Below, piece after piece: positions 17,432 to 26,963 of a DNA stretch of 64,000 nucleotides. Below the pieces are notes generated by a model. It was not told the DNA's origin. It searched no databases and was given only the letters and a program-made list of their open reading frames with translations. Both the position numbers and the translations under genes were made by a program. Numbering within the stretch: the first letter of the stretch is position 1; the number at the start of each line of letters is the position of its first letter. Origin of the DNA: CBDBDZ01 sp965204215 (GTDB lineage: Bacteria; Pseudomonadota; Gammaproteobacteria; Pseudomonadales; GM7GCV1); the NCBI GenBank assembly GCA_965204215.1, contig CBDBDZ010000013.1, positions 682,001-746,000 of the forward strand. Reading direction: 5' to 3'.

Positions 17432-17899
17432 TTATGCAATAGCTTCGGAATCAACCTGTTTAAGTTGAGGTTGAGACGAACTGGCAGAATTAATAGCAAT
17501 GGTTTTAGGTTTCATTGTCTCTGGCAGTTCTTTAACTAAATTAATTGTTAGTAAACCATCGTTGAGTACAGCGTCAGTCACTTCAACAAATTCAGCTAAG
17601 TTGAATTTACGCTCAAAACTGCGTGTTGCAATACCTTGATGCAAAAAGTGGCGCTTTTCTTCACTACCTTGTTGCTTGCCACTAACAGTTAGCGTGTGAT
17701 TTTCAGCTTCAATGTGTAATTCGTCTGGTTTGAACCCGGCAACAGCTATGGTAATGCTGTATTGGTTTTCGTTCAAAACCTCAATATTGTAAGGAGGGTA
17801 ACCAGTGGATTCAGTTTTAAAAGCGCTGTCAAGCAAGCTGGCAAAGCGGTCGTAGCCAATACTGTTACGGTAAAGGGGGGTTAAATCAATACGATTCAT
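17432..17899 (-). CDS. Small heat shock protein, Hsp20/IbpA type
   Basis: A 155-aa alpha-crystallin-domain chaperone that holds unfolding proteins. The N-terminal segment MNRIDLTPLYRNSIGYDRF matches IbpA-type proteins, the crystallin domain spans about 40-130 with the AVAGFKPDELHIEAEN and GIATRSFERKFNL blocks, and a short C-terminal tail follows. The reading frame is open 17 codons further upstream. The start at 17899 is chosen because the family begins there and a GAGGAT Shine-Dalgarno sequence lies 8 nt before it. A palindrome at 17998-18024 in the upstream region might be regulatory; I see no convincing sigma-32 promoter. Confidence 0.92.
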   Translation of the reverse strand: MNRIDLTPLYRNSIGYDRFASLLDSAFKTESTGYPPYNIEVLNENQYSITIAVAGFKPDELHIEAENHTLTVSGKQQGSEEKRHFLHQGIATRSFERKFNLAEFVEVTDAVLNDGLLTINLVKELPETMKPKTIAINSASSSQPQLKQVDSEAIA

Positions 17900-17997
17900 A
17901 ATATTATCCTCATGTGAGCAATAAATAAAAAGAAGCAAGCAGCTACACAATGTATTTGTTCAAAACAAATCCAATACAGAGGTGCTCGCTTTCGCTA

Positions 17998-18024
17998 GTA
18001 TCGAATCATTAAAGACTTCGATAC
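17998..18024. promoter_or_regulatory. Inverted repeat upstream of hsp20
   Basis: GTATCGAA and TTCGATAC are separated by 11 nt, about 100 bp upstream of the hsp20 start codon and about 100 bp past the acs stop codon. It could be an operator for hsp20 or a hairpin at the end of the acs transcript. Confidence 0.4.
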
Positions 18025-18070
18025 CAGGTAATATAAGTTCACAATAAATTATTTCAAGTATTTTTTTAAC

Positions 18071-18118
18071 CCGGGCTTGACGCAGTAGTTTCGAGCGCGG
18101 TAATTATGCAAAACTCTC
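18071..18118. repeat. End fragment of a family B miniature element
   Basis: The right terminal half (GAGCGCGGTAATTATGCA then AAACTCTC) matches the right ends of the copies at 2825-3143 and 24404-24540. The left part is missing. It lies 9 bp beyond the acs stop codon, another case of these elements at a gene 3' end. Confidence 0.65.
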
Positions 18119-18127
18119 AATCTATAA

Positions 18128-20029
18128 CTATTGGCCCGATCGGTTGGTAATCAAATTATCAACCACTGCGGGGTCAGCAAGTGTTGAGATGTCGCCAAGA
18201 TTATCCAGTTCATTTTCGGCAATTTTTCGCAGTATCCGCCGCATAATTTTGCCTGATCGGGTTTTCGGCAGCCCTGGCGCCCATTGAATACAATCGGGTT
18301 TGGCAATGGCGCCAATTTCACGGGTACACATTGTAAGTAATTCTTGTTTTAATGCATCGCTGCCTTCTTCTCCGCTCATTAAAGTGACATAGGCATAAAT
18401 TCCCTGACCTTTTATGGAATGGGGAAAACCGACAATAGCAGCTTCTGCAACTTTACTGTGAAGCACCAGAGCACTTTCTATTTCTGCGGTACCCATGCGG
18501 TGACCACTGACATTTAATACATCGTCCATTCGTCCTGTTATCCAATAATAGCCATCACTATCGCGTTTGGCTCCATCTCCGGTAAAGTAGTAGCCTTTAT
18601 AGGTAGAGAAATAAGTATCTATCATGCGCTGGTGGTCGCCGTATACACTTCTAATTTGTGAAGGCCAAGAGCGTTTAATGACTAATGCACCCTGGCCTTC
18701 GCCTTTAATCTCGTTGCCTTGTTCGTCCAGTATTGCGGGTTCGATACCAAAAAACGGTTTGCAGGCAGAACCGGGTTTAAGTTCAATAGCATTAGGAAGT
18801 GGTGTTATCATATGCGCGCCAGTTTCGGTTTGCCACCATGTGTCAACAATGGGACATTGATTGTTGCCAACGACATGATTGTACCACTGCCATGCTTCGG
18901 GGTTGATAGGTTCGCCCACTGTGCCTAAAAGACGTAAACTCTGTCTTGAAGCTGTTGTAACATAATCATCACCTTGTGCCATCAAAGCACGTATGGCAGT
19001 AGGTGCTGTGTAGAATTGAGTCACTTGATGAGTATCGATAATTTGCCAACATCGCGAGGCATCAGGATAAGTGGGAACACCTTCAAATATAATGCTTTTT
19101 GCACCCATTGCCAGTGGTCCATAGACCATATAGGAATGTCCCGTAATCCATCCGACATCAGCGGTGCACCAAAAGACGTCGCCTTTATTATAATTAAACG
19201 TATAGTGAAAACTCATCGCTGTTTGAAGCAGGTAGCCAGCAGTGTTGTGTAAAACACCTTTGGGTTTGCCTGTGGAGCCAGATGTATACAAAATAAATAG
19301 AGGGTCTTCAGCATCCATCCACTCTGGTTCACATTGGTTGCTTAAATTAGCGGTTACTTTATGGTAATCGACATCTATGGCATTCCATGTTATATCAGTG
19401 TCTGTGTGTTTTACTACAATACAGTGACGAATGCTAGGGCATTGTTCAAGAGCTTTATCAACATTAGTTTTAAGGGGGATGCTTTTACCACCGCGCACAC
19501 CTTCATTGGCAGTAATAATGACACTGCAGGCGCTGTCATTGATTCTGTCTTTAAGGGCTTCGGGTGAAAACCCTCCAAACACAACAGAGTGAATAGCGCC
19601 AATTCGTGAACAAGCTAACATGGCATAAACAGCTTCAATAATCATTGGCATATAAATGCAAATGCGATCACCTTTTGATACTCCTAACTGTTTTAATAAA
19701 TTGGCAAAACGGTTAACCGAATCGGACAATTGCTGATAAGAAACATTGCGGTGCTGATTGGGTTCATCTGCCTCCCAAATAAAAGCACAGTCATTGGCTT
19801 TGGTTTCCAAGTGGCGGTCAATACAATTATGACTAATATTGAGCTTGCCATTAACAAACCAACTGCAAGAACCGTTGGCAAAATCGTCGTCGTTGTGATT
19901 AATAGCCTTATCAAATGGTGTTTGCCAACTGATAAATTGATTGGCTTGCTGCGACCAAAATTGCTCGGCATTGGCAAGAGATTGTCGGTACAAATTGGCG
20001 TATTCAGCAGCGGTTAGCGATGATTTCAT
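18128..20029 (-). CDS. acs: Acetyl-CoA synthetase
   Basis: A 633-aa AMP-forming acetate-CoA ligase, close to the usual 650. Motifs include YTSGSTGKPKG (ATP loop, near 250), WWQTETG (near 395), YFTGDGAKRD and the acetylatable-lysine region TRSGKIMRR near the C-terminus (about 594-602). It activates acetate for the TCA cycle, glyoxylate shunt or lipid synthesis. The lysine in the SGKIM motif is the site normally acetylated by Pat-type enzymes, a known family property. The next gene on the same strand upstream is the small rhodanese at 20065, 35 bp away, so co-transcription is possible. Confidence 0.95.
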   Translation of the reverse strand: MKSSLTAAEYANLYRQSLANAEQFWSQQANQFISWQTPFDKAINHNDDDFANGSCSWFVNGKLNISHNCIDRHLETKANDCAFIWEADEPNQHRNVSYQQLSDSVNRFANLLKQLGVSKGDRICIYMPMIIEAVYAMLACSRIGAIHSVVFGGFSPEALKDRINDSACSVIITANEGVRGGKSIPLKTNVDKALEQCPSIRHCIVVKHTDTDITWNAIDVDYHKVTANLSNQCEPEWMDAEDPLFILYTSGSTGKPKGVLHNTAGYLLQTAMSFHYTFNYNKGDVFWCTADVGWITGHSYMVYGPLAMGAKSIIFEGVPTYPDASRCWQIIDTHQVTQFYTAPTAIRALMAQGDDYVTTASRQSLRLLGTVGEPINPEAWQWYNHVVGNNQCPIVDTWWQTETGAHMITPLPNAIELKPGSACKPFFGIEPAILDEQGNEIKGEGQGALVIKRSWPSQIRSVYGDHQRMIDTYFSTYKGYYFTGDGAKRDSDGYYWITGRMDDVLNVSGHRMGTAEIESALVLHSKVAEAAIVGFPHSIKGQGIYAYVTLMSGEEGSDALKQELLTMCTREIGAIAKPDCIQWAPGLPKTRSGKIMRRILRKIAENELDNLGDISTLADPAVVDNLITNRSGQ

Positions 20030-20064
20030 ATTTAGGGTAAGTGTTGAGAATTTAAACGGGTATT

Positions 20065-20346
20065 CTACTTTAATTTCAGGATATGAACATTTGTTACACC
20101 TTTTTCTACCAGTAATTCAGCTTGAATACGACTCATTATATTACGGTCGCAATACAATAAATAGCGTTTGTTGCTGTCGATATGCTTTTGAAACGTCTCC
20201 ATTTTATAAAAAGGAAAGTGCACTATCTGTTGAGTTAGGGTAAGGGGAGTATCCTGATATTCATCAATAGAGCGAATATCGACAATAATGTCATCCTTTT
20301 CAGGGTTGCTTACAATATCAACCATATTGGTAGATTCTTGGTACAC
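20065..20346 (-). CDS. Stand-alone rhodanese domain resembling the ThiI C-terminus
   Basis: A 93-aa single rhodanese domain. The active-site loop YCDRNIMS puts the catalytic cysteine at residue 66, and the following SRIQAELLVEKGVTNVHIL closely resembles the C-terminal sulfur-carrier domain of ThiI rather than GlpE-type rhodaneses. It probably passes persulfide sulfur to a thiamine or tRNA thiolation partner. Its start overlaps the end of the alanine racemase gene by 29 bp (or 8 bp if Met8 at 20325 is used), indicating translational coupling. In enterobacteria a rhodanese gene also lies near secB, so the neighbourhood is partly conserved. Confidence 0.8.
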   Translation of the reverse strand: MYQESTNMVDIVSNPEKDDIIVDIRSIDEYQDTPLTLTQQIVHFPFYKMETFQKHIDSNKRYLLYCDRNIMSRIQAELLVEKGVTNVHILKLK

Positions 20347-21376
20347 GCGCAGTTATTCCTGTAAGGCAGTCGTGACTGATTGTGTTGATGGATTGAGCAA
20401 CTTTATTAACTGCAAGATTAGTTCCCCATAATTCGGCAGTATCACCTACTTGAGCATTGGGAATATGGGTAACATCAACCGTGATCATATCCATTGAAAC
20501 AGCACCGGCAACAAATGCTTCACGACCCTTGACCCATACTGGTGTTTTACTGGTTGCAAAGCGTGGATAACCATCACCGTAACCAATCGCAATTGTGGCA
20601 ATGGTGCTAGGTTGTGATGCCGTCCAGATACCTTCATAGCCCACTGTTTCACCCTCATTAATATTGCGTATGGCAATAATTTCAGACTCTAGTTGCATCA
20701 CCGGTTGCAAATTATTATTGTTTTCAGTATCCAAAGGAGATGCGCCATACAGCATAATACCAGGTCGACACCATGTGTATTTGGTTGCTACTTGTTGCAA
20801 AATTGCAGCGGAATTTGCCAGGCTCTTATGAGGAGCGGTAATTCGGTTAATTAAATTATACTGTCTGGCAATAATATCGGCATTGGTAGCGTGGGTTAAA
20901 TGTCCGGCTAGCACTACAGCATTAACATGAGGGCATTGTACTAATGTTTGGTACGCGTTTACTATTTGATTGGGTAAAATACCCATTCGGTGTATACCAC
21001 AGTCCATTTTTAACCAAAGTGTAATAGGATGTTTTGTCGGCGAGTTGACAGCTAAGCATAACTGTTCAAAACTGTTGACCATTAGCCACAAATTGTGTTT
21101 GACAGCGTATTGAAACTCATCAATTCGCAAACAACCTTCCAATACTAAAATTGGAATTGTTACGCCGGCATCGCGAAGTTCAATGGCTTCGTCTATTATC
21201 GCTACAGCTAGAGCCTTGCAGTGCTGACTTAAAAACTTACCCACTTCAACCAGACCATGACCATAAGCATTGGCTTTGATAACAGGCAGTTGGTTTGAGT
21301 GCTGGGCTAAAAACTGAGCAATATCCAAATTGTGTTTTAACGCCGCTGTGTTAATGGTTGCAAAAGTTTTACGCAT
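20318..21376 (-). CDS. alr: Alanine racemase
   Basis: A 352-aa fold-type III PLP enzyme that supplies D-alanine for peptidoglycan. The PLP lysine is Lys34 in VIKANAYGHG and the catalytic tyrosine lies in the GYGDGYPR motif near residue 264. Length is normal. Divergent from secB with a 118-bp promoter region between them. The 3' end overlaps the rhodanese gene. Confidence 0.95.
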   Translation of the reverse strand: MRKTFATINTAALKHNLDIAQFLAQHSNQLPVIKANAYGHGLVEVGKFLSQHCKALAVAIIDEAIELRDAGVTIPILVLEGCLRIDEFQYAVKHNLWLMVNSFEQLCLAVNSPTKHPITLWLKMDCGIHRMGILPNQIVNAYQTLVQCPHVNAVVLAGHLTHATNADIIARQYNLINRITAPHKSLANSAAILQQVATKYTWCRPGIMLYGASPLDTENNNNLQPVMQLESEIIAIRNINEGETVGYEGIWTASQPSTIATIAIGYGDGYPRFATSKTPVWVKGREAFVAGAVSMDMITVDVTHIPNAQVGDTAELWGTNLAVNKVAQSINTISHDCLTGITARVPRIYQYG

Positions 21377-21494
21377 ACTTAAGTTTAAACTACGAAGGGA
21401 ATAAATTAAACGAAATAAGGCGGTTTACTTTCCATTAGGTGTTCGTAATTGGTAAACTGTCGCGCTTCATTTTACACTAACCTACTTATAACCC

Positions 21495-22031
21495 ATGGCT
21501 GACGAAAACACTAACAACAATGTGGCATCACAACAGACGGAAAGCGAGCAACCTGTTTATAATTTAGCGCATATCTATCTTAAAAATTTATCGTTTGAAT
21601 TTCCTCAAGCTCCTGAGTCCATTATCAAAGGAGCAGGTGGGGACCCTAAAGTTTCCATGGATATTGGCACTAGCTCAAAAAACCTGGAAGAAAATGATTT
21701 GCGTCATGTTTCGCTTAATTTAACCATTAAATTATTATCAGGTGAAGATGAGAGTGTTATCTACCTTATTGAAGTAGAGCAAGCATGTATTGTACAAATT
21801 CGCGGTTTTGACAATGACACAACGCGTCGTTTATTAGCGGTAACAACACCTACCACTCTATTGCCTTATATCCGTGAAACCATTGATACTACAGTCACTA
21901 AGGCAGGTCATAAACCGCTGAGAATTGCGCCAATTAACTTTGATACTTTGTACCAGGAAGCAATGCGTCAGGAACACGAGAAAGCTAATGCGCAAAATGC
22001 TGAAAATAAAAAAGGTTTTCAAACGCATTAA
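21495..22031 (+). CDS. secB: Protein-export chaperone SecB
   Basis: A 178-aa tetrameric cytoplasmic chaperone that keeps precursor proteins unfolded and hands them to SecA. The conserved block starts at AHIYLKNLSFEFPQAP after a 24-residue variable N-terminus, and the core up to PINFDTLYQEAM is complete. An acidic/polar tail of about 22 residues is longer than in E. coli. It is likely to be important for exporting the very large lipoproteins later in the window, although that is only inference. The AT-rich upstream part of the rRNA promoter begins at its stop codon. Confidence 0.96.
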   Translation: MADENTNNNVASQQTESEQPVYNLAHIYLKNLSFEFPQAPESIIKGAGGDPKVSMDIGTSSKNLEENDLRHVSLNLTIKLLSGEDESVIYLIEVEQACIVQIRGFDNDTTRRLLAVTTPTTLLPYIRETIDTTVTKAGHKPLRIAPINFDTLYQEAMRQEHEKANAQNAENKKGFQTH

Positions 22032-22058
22032 TTAAATTAAAATATTCGTCAAATCAAG

Positions 22059-22086
22059 TTGACAATGGGGTTCAAATGACTAGAAT
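22059..22086 (+). promoter_or_regulatory. rRNA P1-type promoter
   Basis: TTGACA at 22059-22064 and TAGAAT at 22081-22086 with the 16-bp spacing typical of rRNA P1 promoters. A GC-rich discriminator (ACGCACCC) follows, and a strongly AT-rich UP-element-like stretch (22028-22056) precedes it. Confidence 0.75.
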
Positions 22087-22123
22087 ACGCACCCTTGCCC
22101 GATGATGTATATTTTATTGGGTC

Positions 22124-22136
22124 TGTTCTTTAACAA
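22124..22136 (+). promoter_or_regulatory. rRNA antitermination boxA
   Basis: TGTTCTTTAACAA differs by one base from the E. coli boxA core TGCTCTTTAACAA. It lies between the promoter and the 16S gene, as expected for Nus-factor antitermination. Confidence 0.8.
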
Positions 22137-22139
22137 AGT

Positions 22140-22167
22140 GTTATCAAGCAATATGTGTGGGTACTTG
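22140..22167 (+). promoter_or_regulatory. 5' arm of the 16S RNase III processing stem
   Basis: This 28-nt leader segment pairs almost perfectly with 23910-23937 downstream of the 16S gene (for example GTACTTG with CAAGTAC and CAATATG with CATATTG). Such stems bracket 16S rRNA for RNase III cleavage. The remaining leader up to 22356 holds no gene. Confidence 0.8.
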
Positions 22168-22356
22168 TGTAGATTGGTTTAATCTATTATTTTACGCAAG
22201 TTACCTATTCAATTCATTCCGAAAGAATACGGTCGTTATGGCCGATAATTTATTATTTGGTCTAACAGCGTAAACCGGGTTTTGACAATTTTCTGGTATA
22301 AAGAGAAATTGTTATCCGTGATGTTGATTGTACCCTATTGGGTATAATTGGCTATT

Positions 22357-23894
<1,538 letters not shown>

Positions 23895-23909
23895 TTAATA
23901 ATCAACTGC

Positions 23910-23937
23910 CAAGTACCTACGCATATTGTTTGATGAC
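23910..23937 (+). promoter_or_regulatory. 3' arm of the 16S RNase III processing stem
   Basis: Complementary to 22140-22167 over 28 nt. Its presence shows that the first 40 nt or so of the spacer after 16S are original rRNA-operon sequence, although no further rRNA genes follow. Confidence 0.8.
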
Positions 23938-24044
23938 CTTTTTGTATGATAGGATGTATCTTCTTAAGATATTTCAACGTCTATGCACAATTCCATAACT
24001 AGCTATAGTGCTAATCATATTAATATTTTTGGGAATAGTAAAAT

Positions 24045-24401
24045 ATGGGGATTGTAGTTACTCTGGCGCTATTCTTGGCCAGTTTGTATTTTTGCTTTCA
24101 GCCTGAATGGTATCGTAAATACTTAGCACAAATTAGCCTCTTTGTAGGACTTATGGGTCTGTGGAATTTCTTTTGGTTTGGTCTAAGGCATCTAACTGTA
24201 TTTTGGGGATTAGCAGCGCTTGTATCAGGATTGGTGTTGATGATTTCCAGTATTTACATTTACCCTAAAGTATTGGGTAAGTTTTCTATGCTTGATAGCA
24301 TTTTCTTTAAAAGAATTATTGCAATCCTGGCAGCCCTGTGTTTTGCTTTATATGCAATTACTATTATCCAAATTAATTTAGGTCTGCCAATTATAAGATA
24401 A
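24045..24401 (+). CDS. Small four-helix membrane protein of unknown function
   Basis: A 118-aa hydrophobic protein with four predicted membrane spans (about 2-18, 28-47, 49-73, 86-110). No family recognised. It begins 150 bp after the 16S gene in the place where tRNA and 23S genes normally follow and is in the same direction, so it may be transcribed from the rRNA promoter. Its TAA stop codon (24399-24401) lies inside the TAATT target duplication of the miniature element at 24404. Confidence 0.65.
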   Translation: MGIVVTLALFLASLYFCFQPEWYRKYLAQISLFVGLMGLWNFFWFGLRHLTVFWGLAALVSGLVLMISSIYIYPKVLGKFSMLDSIFFKRIIAILAALCFALYAITIIQINLGLPIIR

Positions 24402-24403
24402 TT

Positions 24404-24540
24404 GAGAGCTTTGCATGATGTCACGAGCGATGTCAAGACAAGGCAAATTTGAACGAAAAAGCGGAGTTTACTGGCAGTTGAGCATTTTGAGCGAAAAGTT
24501 AACGCTGTATTGACGAGCGTAGTAATTATGCAAAACTCTC
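24404..24540. mobile_element. Miniature inverted-repeat element, family B, intact (137 bp)
   Basis: Ends GAGAGCTTTGCATGATG and, read inward from the right, GAGAGTTTTGCATAATTAC. It is flanked by the direct repeat TAATT (24399-24403 and 24541-24545). The interior (GAACGAAAAAGCGGAGTTTA then CTGGCAG) is the uninterrupted version of the copy at 2825. It lies between two convergent genes, with the stop codon of the left one inside the duplication. Confidence 0.88.
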
Positions 24541-24557
24541 TAATTGTATTTAAGAAT

Positions 24558-25016
24558 TTACAATATAGTACGAATTGCTTCAATACGTGCGCGATTTGCT
24601 CCCAGGTCACTGTGTCCAACCCGGGATGCAGAACGTACAGCTATAATGCCTTCGGTTGCCCGCAAGTGAAATTCTACATCGTCGACATAACGCATAATAG
24701 AAGTGGTGAAGGTGGCGTGAATATAGTCAGAACTTTGAGTAATGATTTCGACATTTGATCGTTTGTTTAAATAATCAATTAAAGCATTCCATTGGTTTGC
24801 TTCTAGCGCTTTAATATAATGAGAATCACTTATTTCATGGTCAGAACAAACGCAATTGGGTTTATTTGGACAAAGCGCTAGCTGCTGGTTAGCAGCAATA
24901 CCAGTAACGCTGTGTGGTTTATGGCTATCAAAAGCCTTTTTTATTAAAGTAGCGAAGAAACTCAAAGCAAGAATGATTACAATAGCAGTTAGTATTATCA
25001 TTATTTTTTTAAACAT
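24558..25016 (-). CDS. DUF1499 family protein
   Basis: A 152-aa protein with one N-terminal membrane anchor (about 5-27) and a DUF1499 domain. The domain signature CPNKPNCVCSD begins near residue 49, and the closing block AVRSASRVGHSDLGANRARI matches the family's SRxGxSDxGxNRxR motif. Function unknown in the family; some members are predicted periplasmic or lipoprotein. Its start codon is back to back with the start of the glutamine cyclotransferase gene, so the two share a very compact divergent start region. Confidence 0.85.
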   Translation of the reverse strand: MFKKIMIILTAIVIILALSFFATLIKKAFDSHKPHSVTGIAANQQLALCPNKPNCVCSDHEISDSHYIKALEANQWNALIDYLNKRSNVEIITQSSDYIHATFTTSIMRYVDDVEFHLRATEGIIAVRSASRVGHSDLGANRARIEAIRTIL

Positions 25017-25924
25017 TGTCTTGTAAAAAATTGTATAGCGTTAATTTATTGCGAATTAAAACTGCACTATACCAGATTTTGGCTGGAATTGCTCTTGGGT
25101 TAAGTGTTTCGTCATTTGCTTTAAACAACTTGCGGTCAGCAGATTCCTACGCACAGGCAAAAAACAATACTGTAAAAAAACTCAATTATGAAATTATTGC
25201 CGTATACCCCCACGACAATCGTTTATATACGCAGGGTTTAGAGTTTTATCAAAACAGCTTGTTTGAAAGCGCAGGACAGTATGGTCAGTCGCAAATTTTG
25301 CGCTACAGTGTGGATTTTAATCGCGAACCGATTTTAAATGTCGAAAATAGTAAACGCATTCCAGCTAAATACTTTGCCGAAGGCCTAAGTGTTGTCAACG
25401 GTGATTTATGGTTGTTAACATGGAAGCGTCAACAGTTGTTCACTTTTAATACTTTAACTTTTGCCATTACCCAGGTTCCATTTTTATATGATGGGGAAGG
25501 GTGGGGGCTGTCCTACAAAGGAGATAACAGAGTTATTCGCAGTGATGGCACGCCATCGCTTAAAATTCATAGTGTAGAAGATATGCAATTACTGTCATCA
25601 CATCCAGTATACTACCAGGGACGGTTGTTAAATTACTGGAATGAGTTAGAGTGGTTTGAGCCAAAGTTATCAAAAACACCATTGTTAATAGCTAATCGGT
25701 GGCTTGATAATTCGATATACCTTATTAACTTAAATGAAACCAGTGACGAAAGTGCTTTTGTTTTGGCAATGTTAGATTTAAGTGAACTGGCTAAAAAACA
25801 GCCCCAATCAGCAGAAGTGCTTAATGGAATAGCATGGAATGACGAGCGTCAAACGCTTTGGGTAACTGGTAAATATTGGCCTCATATTTATGAGCTTAAA
25901 ATCCATTTTAAATTTGAAGAGTAG
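25016..25924 (+). CDS. Glutaminyl-peptide cyclotransferase (glutamine cyclotransferase)
   Basis: A 302-aa beta-propeller-type enzyme that cyclises N-terminal glutamine to pyroglutamate. Typical blocks are VYPHDNRLYTQGLEFYQNSL, LLTWKRQQLFTFN, GEGWGLSYKGD, WFEPKL and LNGIAWNDERQTLWVTGKYW. An N-terminal signal-like hydrophobic segment (about residues 17-36) indicates export. The start is a TTG at 25016 overlapping the DUF1499 start by one base; no ATG occurs in the N-terminal region, so a later TTG (25031) is possible. The next gene begins 1 bp after its stop codon, suggesting co-transcription. Confidence 0.85.
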   Translation: MSCKKLYSVNLLRIKTALYQILAGIALGLSVSSFALNNLRSADSYAQAKNNTVKKLNYEIIAVYPHDNRLYTQGLEFYQNSLFESAGQYGQSQILRYSVDFNREPILNVENSKRIPAKYFAEGLSVVNGDLWLLTWKRQQLFTFNTLTFAITQVPFLYDGEGWGLSYKGDNRVIRSDGTPSLKIHSVEDMQLLSSHPVYYQGRLLNYWNELEWFEPKLSKTPLLIANRWLDNSIYLINLNETSDESAFVLAMLDLSELAKKQPQSAEVLNGIAWNDERQTLWVTGKYWPHIYELKIHFKFEE

Positions 25925-25925
25925 A

Positions 25926-26813
25926 ATGACTATCAAAAATATTCAATTTTTAGCTTTAATCGTCTTTTTTGTTTATGGTTGTAGCTTTCAAAGTATTTTT
26001 CAAAAGGAACAAAAATTTTTTGAAACTCATGTCCAGGGCAACCCTGTTATAGGTTTTAAGTTTCATGAGACAGAACATTCGATTTTGCATTATGCAATCA
26101 CTCAAAATAATGATGACGAAAACAGCCAGGCACTTATTGTCTTTGTTCATGGTACGCCAGGCAGTTGGTCAATATTCGGGCGTTATTTAGTGAATGAATC
26201 TTTACTTTCACAGGCACAAATGGTTTCTATTGACCGCCCTGGGTGGGGTTATTCCAAAGTGAAAGATAAGCACCTTCGCATGGGTATTGAACCCAGTATT
26301 GCAAAGCAGTCAGATGTTGTTGCTAACTTGATTAAGTATTTAAATCAAGATATAGAGCGACCGGTTATTGTCGTAGGGTTTTCTTTTGGTGTGCCAGTAG
26401 CAATGCGTATTGCGTTGGATTATCCAGAGTTGATAGATGGTTTAATGTTATTGGCAGGAATGCTTGATCCAGCTATTGAAGCACCTAGATGGTATAACCG
26501 TTTTACGGCTACTACGCTGGGGCAGTGGATAGTGCCAGAGCGGTTAAAGCGGTCCAATTTGGAAATGATGGCAAAGCAAAAGTATATATTGGAAAGCTCA
26601 AAGAAATATTCCAATCTGACGATTCCTCTGAGAATTATCCAGGGAGAAAAAGATGAATTAGTCTACCCTGCTAATATGGATTATGCAGAAAAAACCTTTA
26701 ATCCCAATACCACTAAAGTGATTAGAATTCCTAAACAAGGACATATTGTAGTATTAGAGCAAACGAAATTAATATTTAAAGAACTCGATGAATTATTGCG
26801 TTTGGTGCAATAG
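25926..26813 (+). CDS. Lipoprotein alpha/beta hydrolase
   Basis: A 295-aa alpha/beta-hydrolase. The oxyanion motif FVHGTPGSW, nucleophile elbow GFSFG and C-terminal QGHIVVLEQ histidine give a complete catalytic set. The N-terminus MTIKNIQFLALIVFFVYGC has a lipobox with Cys19, so the enzyme is probably anchored to a membrane facing the periplasm. The reading frame is open 12 codons further upstream, but the ATG at 25926, one base after the previous stop codon, fits the signal peptide. Substrate unknown. Confidence 0.82.
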   Translation: MTIKNIQFLALIVFFVYGCSFQSIFQKEQKFFETHVQGNPVIGFKFHETEHSILHYAITQNNDDENSQALIVFVHGTPGSWSIFGRYLVNESLLSQAQMVSIDRPGWGYSKVKDKHLRMGIEPSIAKQSDVVANLIKYLNQDIERPVIVVGFSFGVPVAMRIALDYPELIDGLMLLAGMLDPAIEAPRWYNRFTATTLGQWIVPERLKRSNLEMMAKQKYILESSKKYSNLTIPLRIIQGEKDELVYPANMDYAEKTFNPNTTKVIRIPKQGHIVVLEQTKLIFKELDELLRLVQ

Positions 26814-26940
26814 ACTGAGACTTTTGCAATAAAATTCTTTTACCTTCAAACTGCGTTAAAAACGTACTCAAATGCTCATTTATTAATTCGGCATGAAAAT
26901 ACCGAGCAAATATGTGGCACAGGGAAGTGGCGCCAGCGAG
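26813..26940. repeat. Composite of repeat relics between convergent genes
   Basis: Starts with the 18-mer CTGAGACTTTTGCAATAA, also present at the 3' end of the gene at 2405. It continues with a stretch (CGTACTCAAATGCTCATTTA) resembling the inverted family B interior, and then from 26883 a partial copy of the hairpin repeat found complete at 32634 (GGCATGAAAATACCGAGC). The right arm of the hairpin is lost. Confidence 0.55.
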
Positions 26941-26963
26941 CGATAGCTAGATAAGATCGAATA

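Noticed and set aside
17900..17950. Seventeen extra N-terminal codons for Hsp20
   Set aside because: Not part of the family; a Shine-Dalgarno sequence sits just before the internal ATG.
23938..24044. tRNA-Ile or tRNA-Ala in the spacer after 16S
   Set aside because: No cloverleaf or CCA-adjacent stem could be found in this 107-bp stretch.
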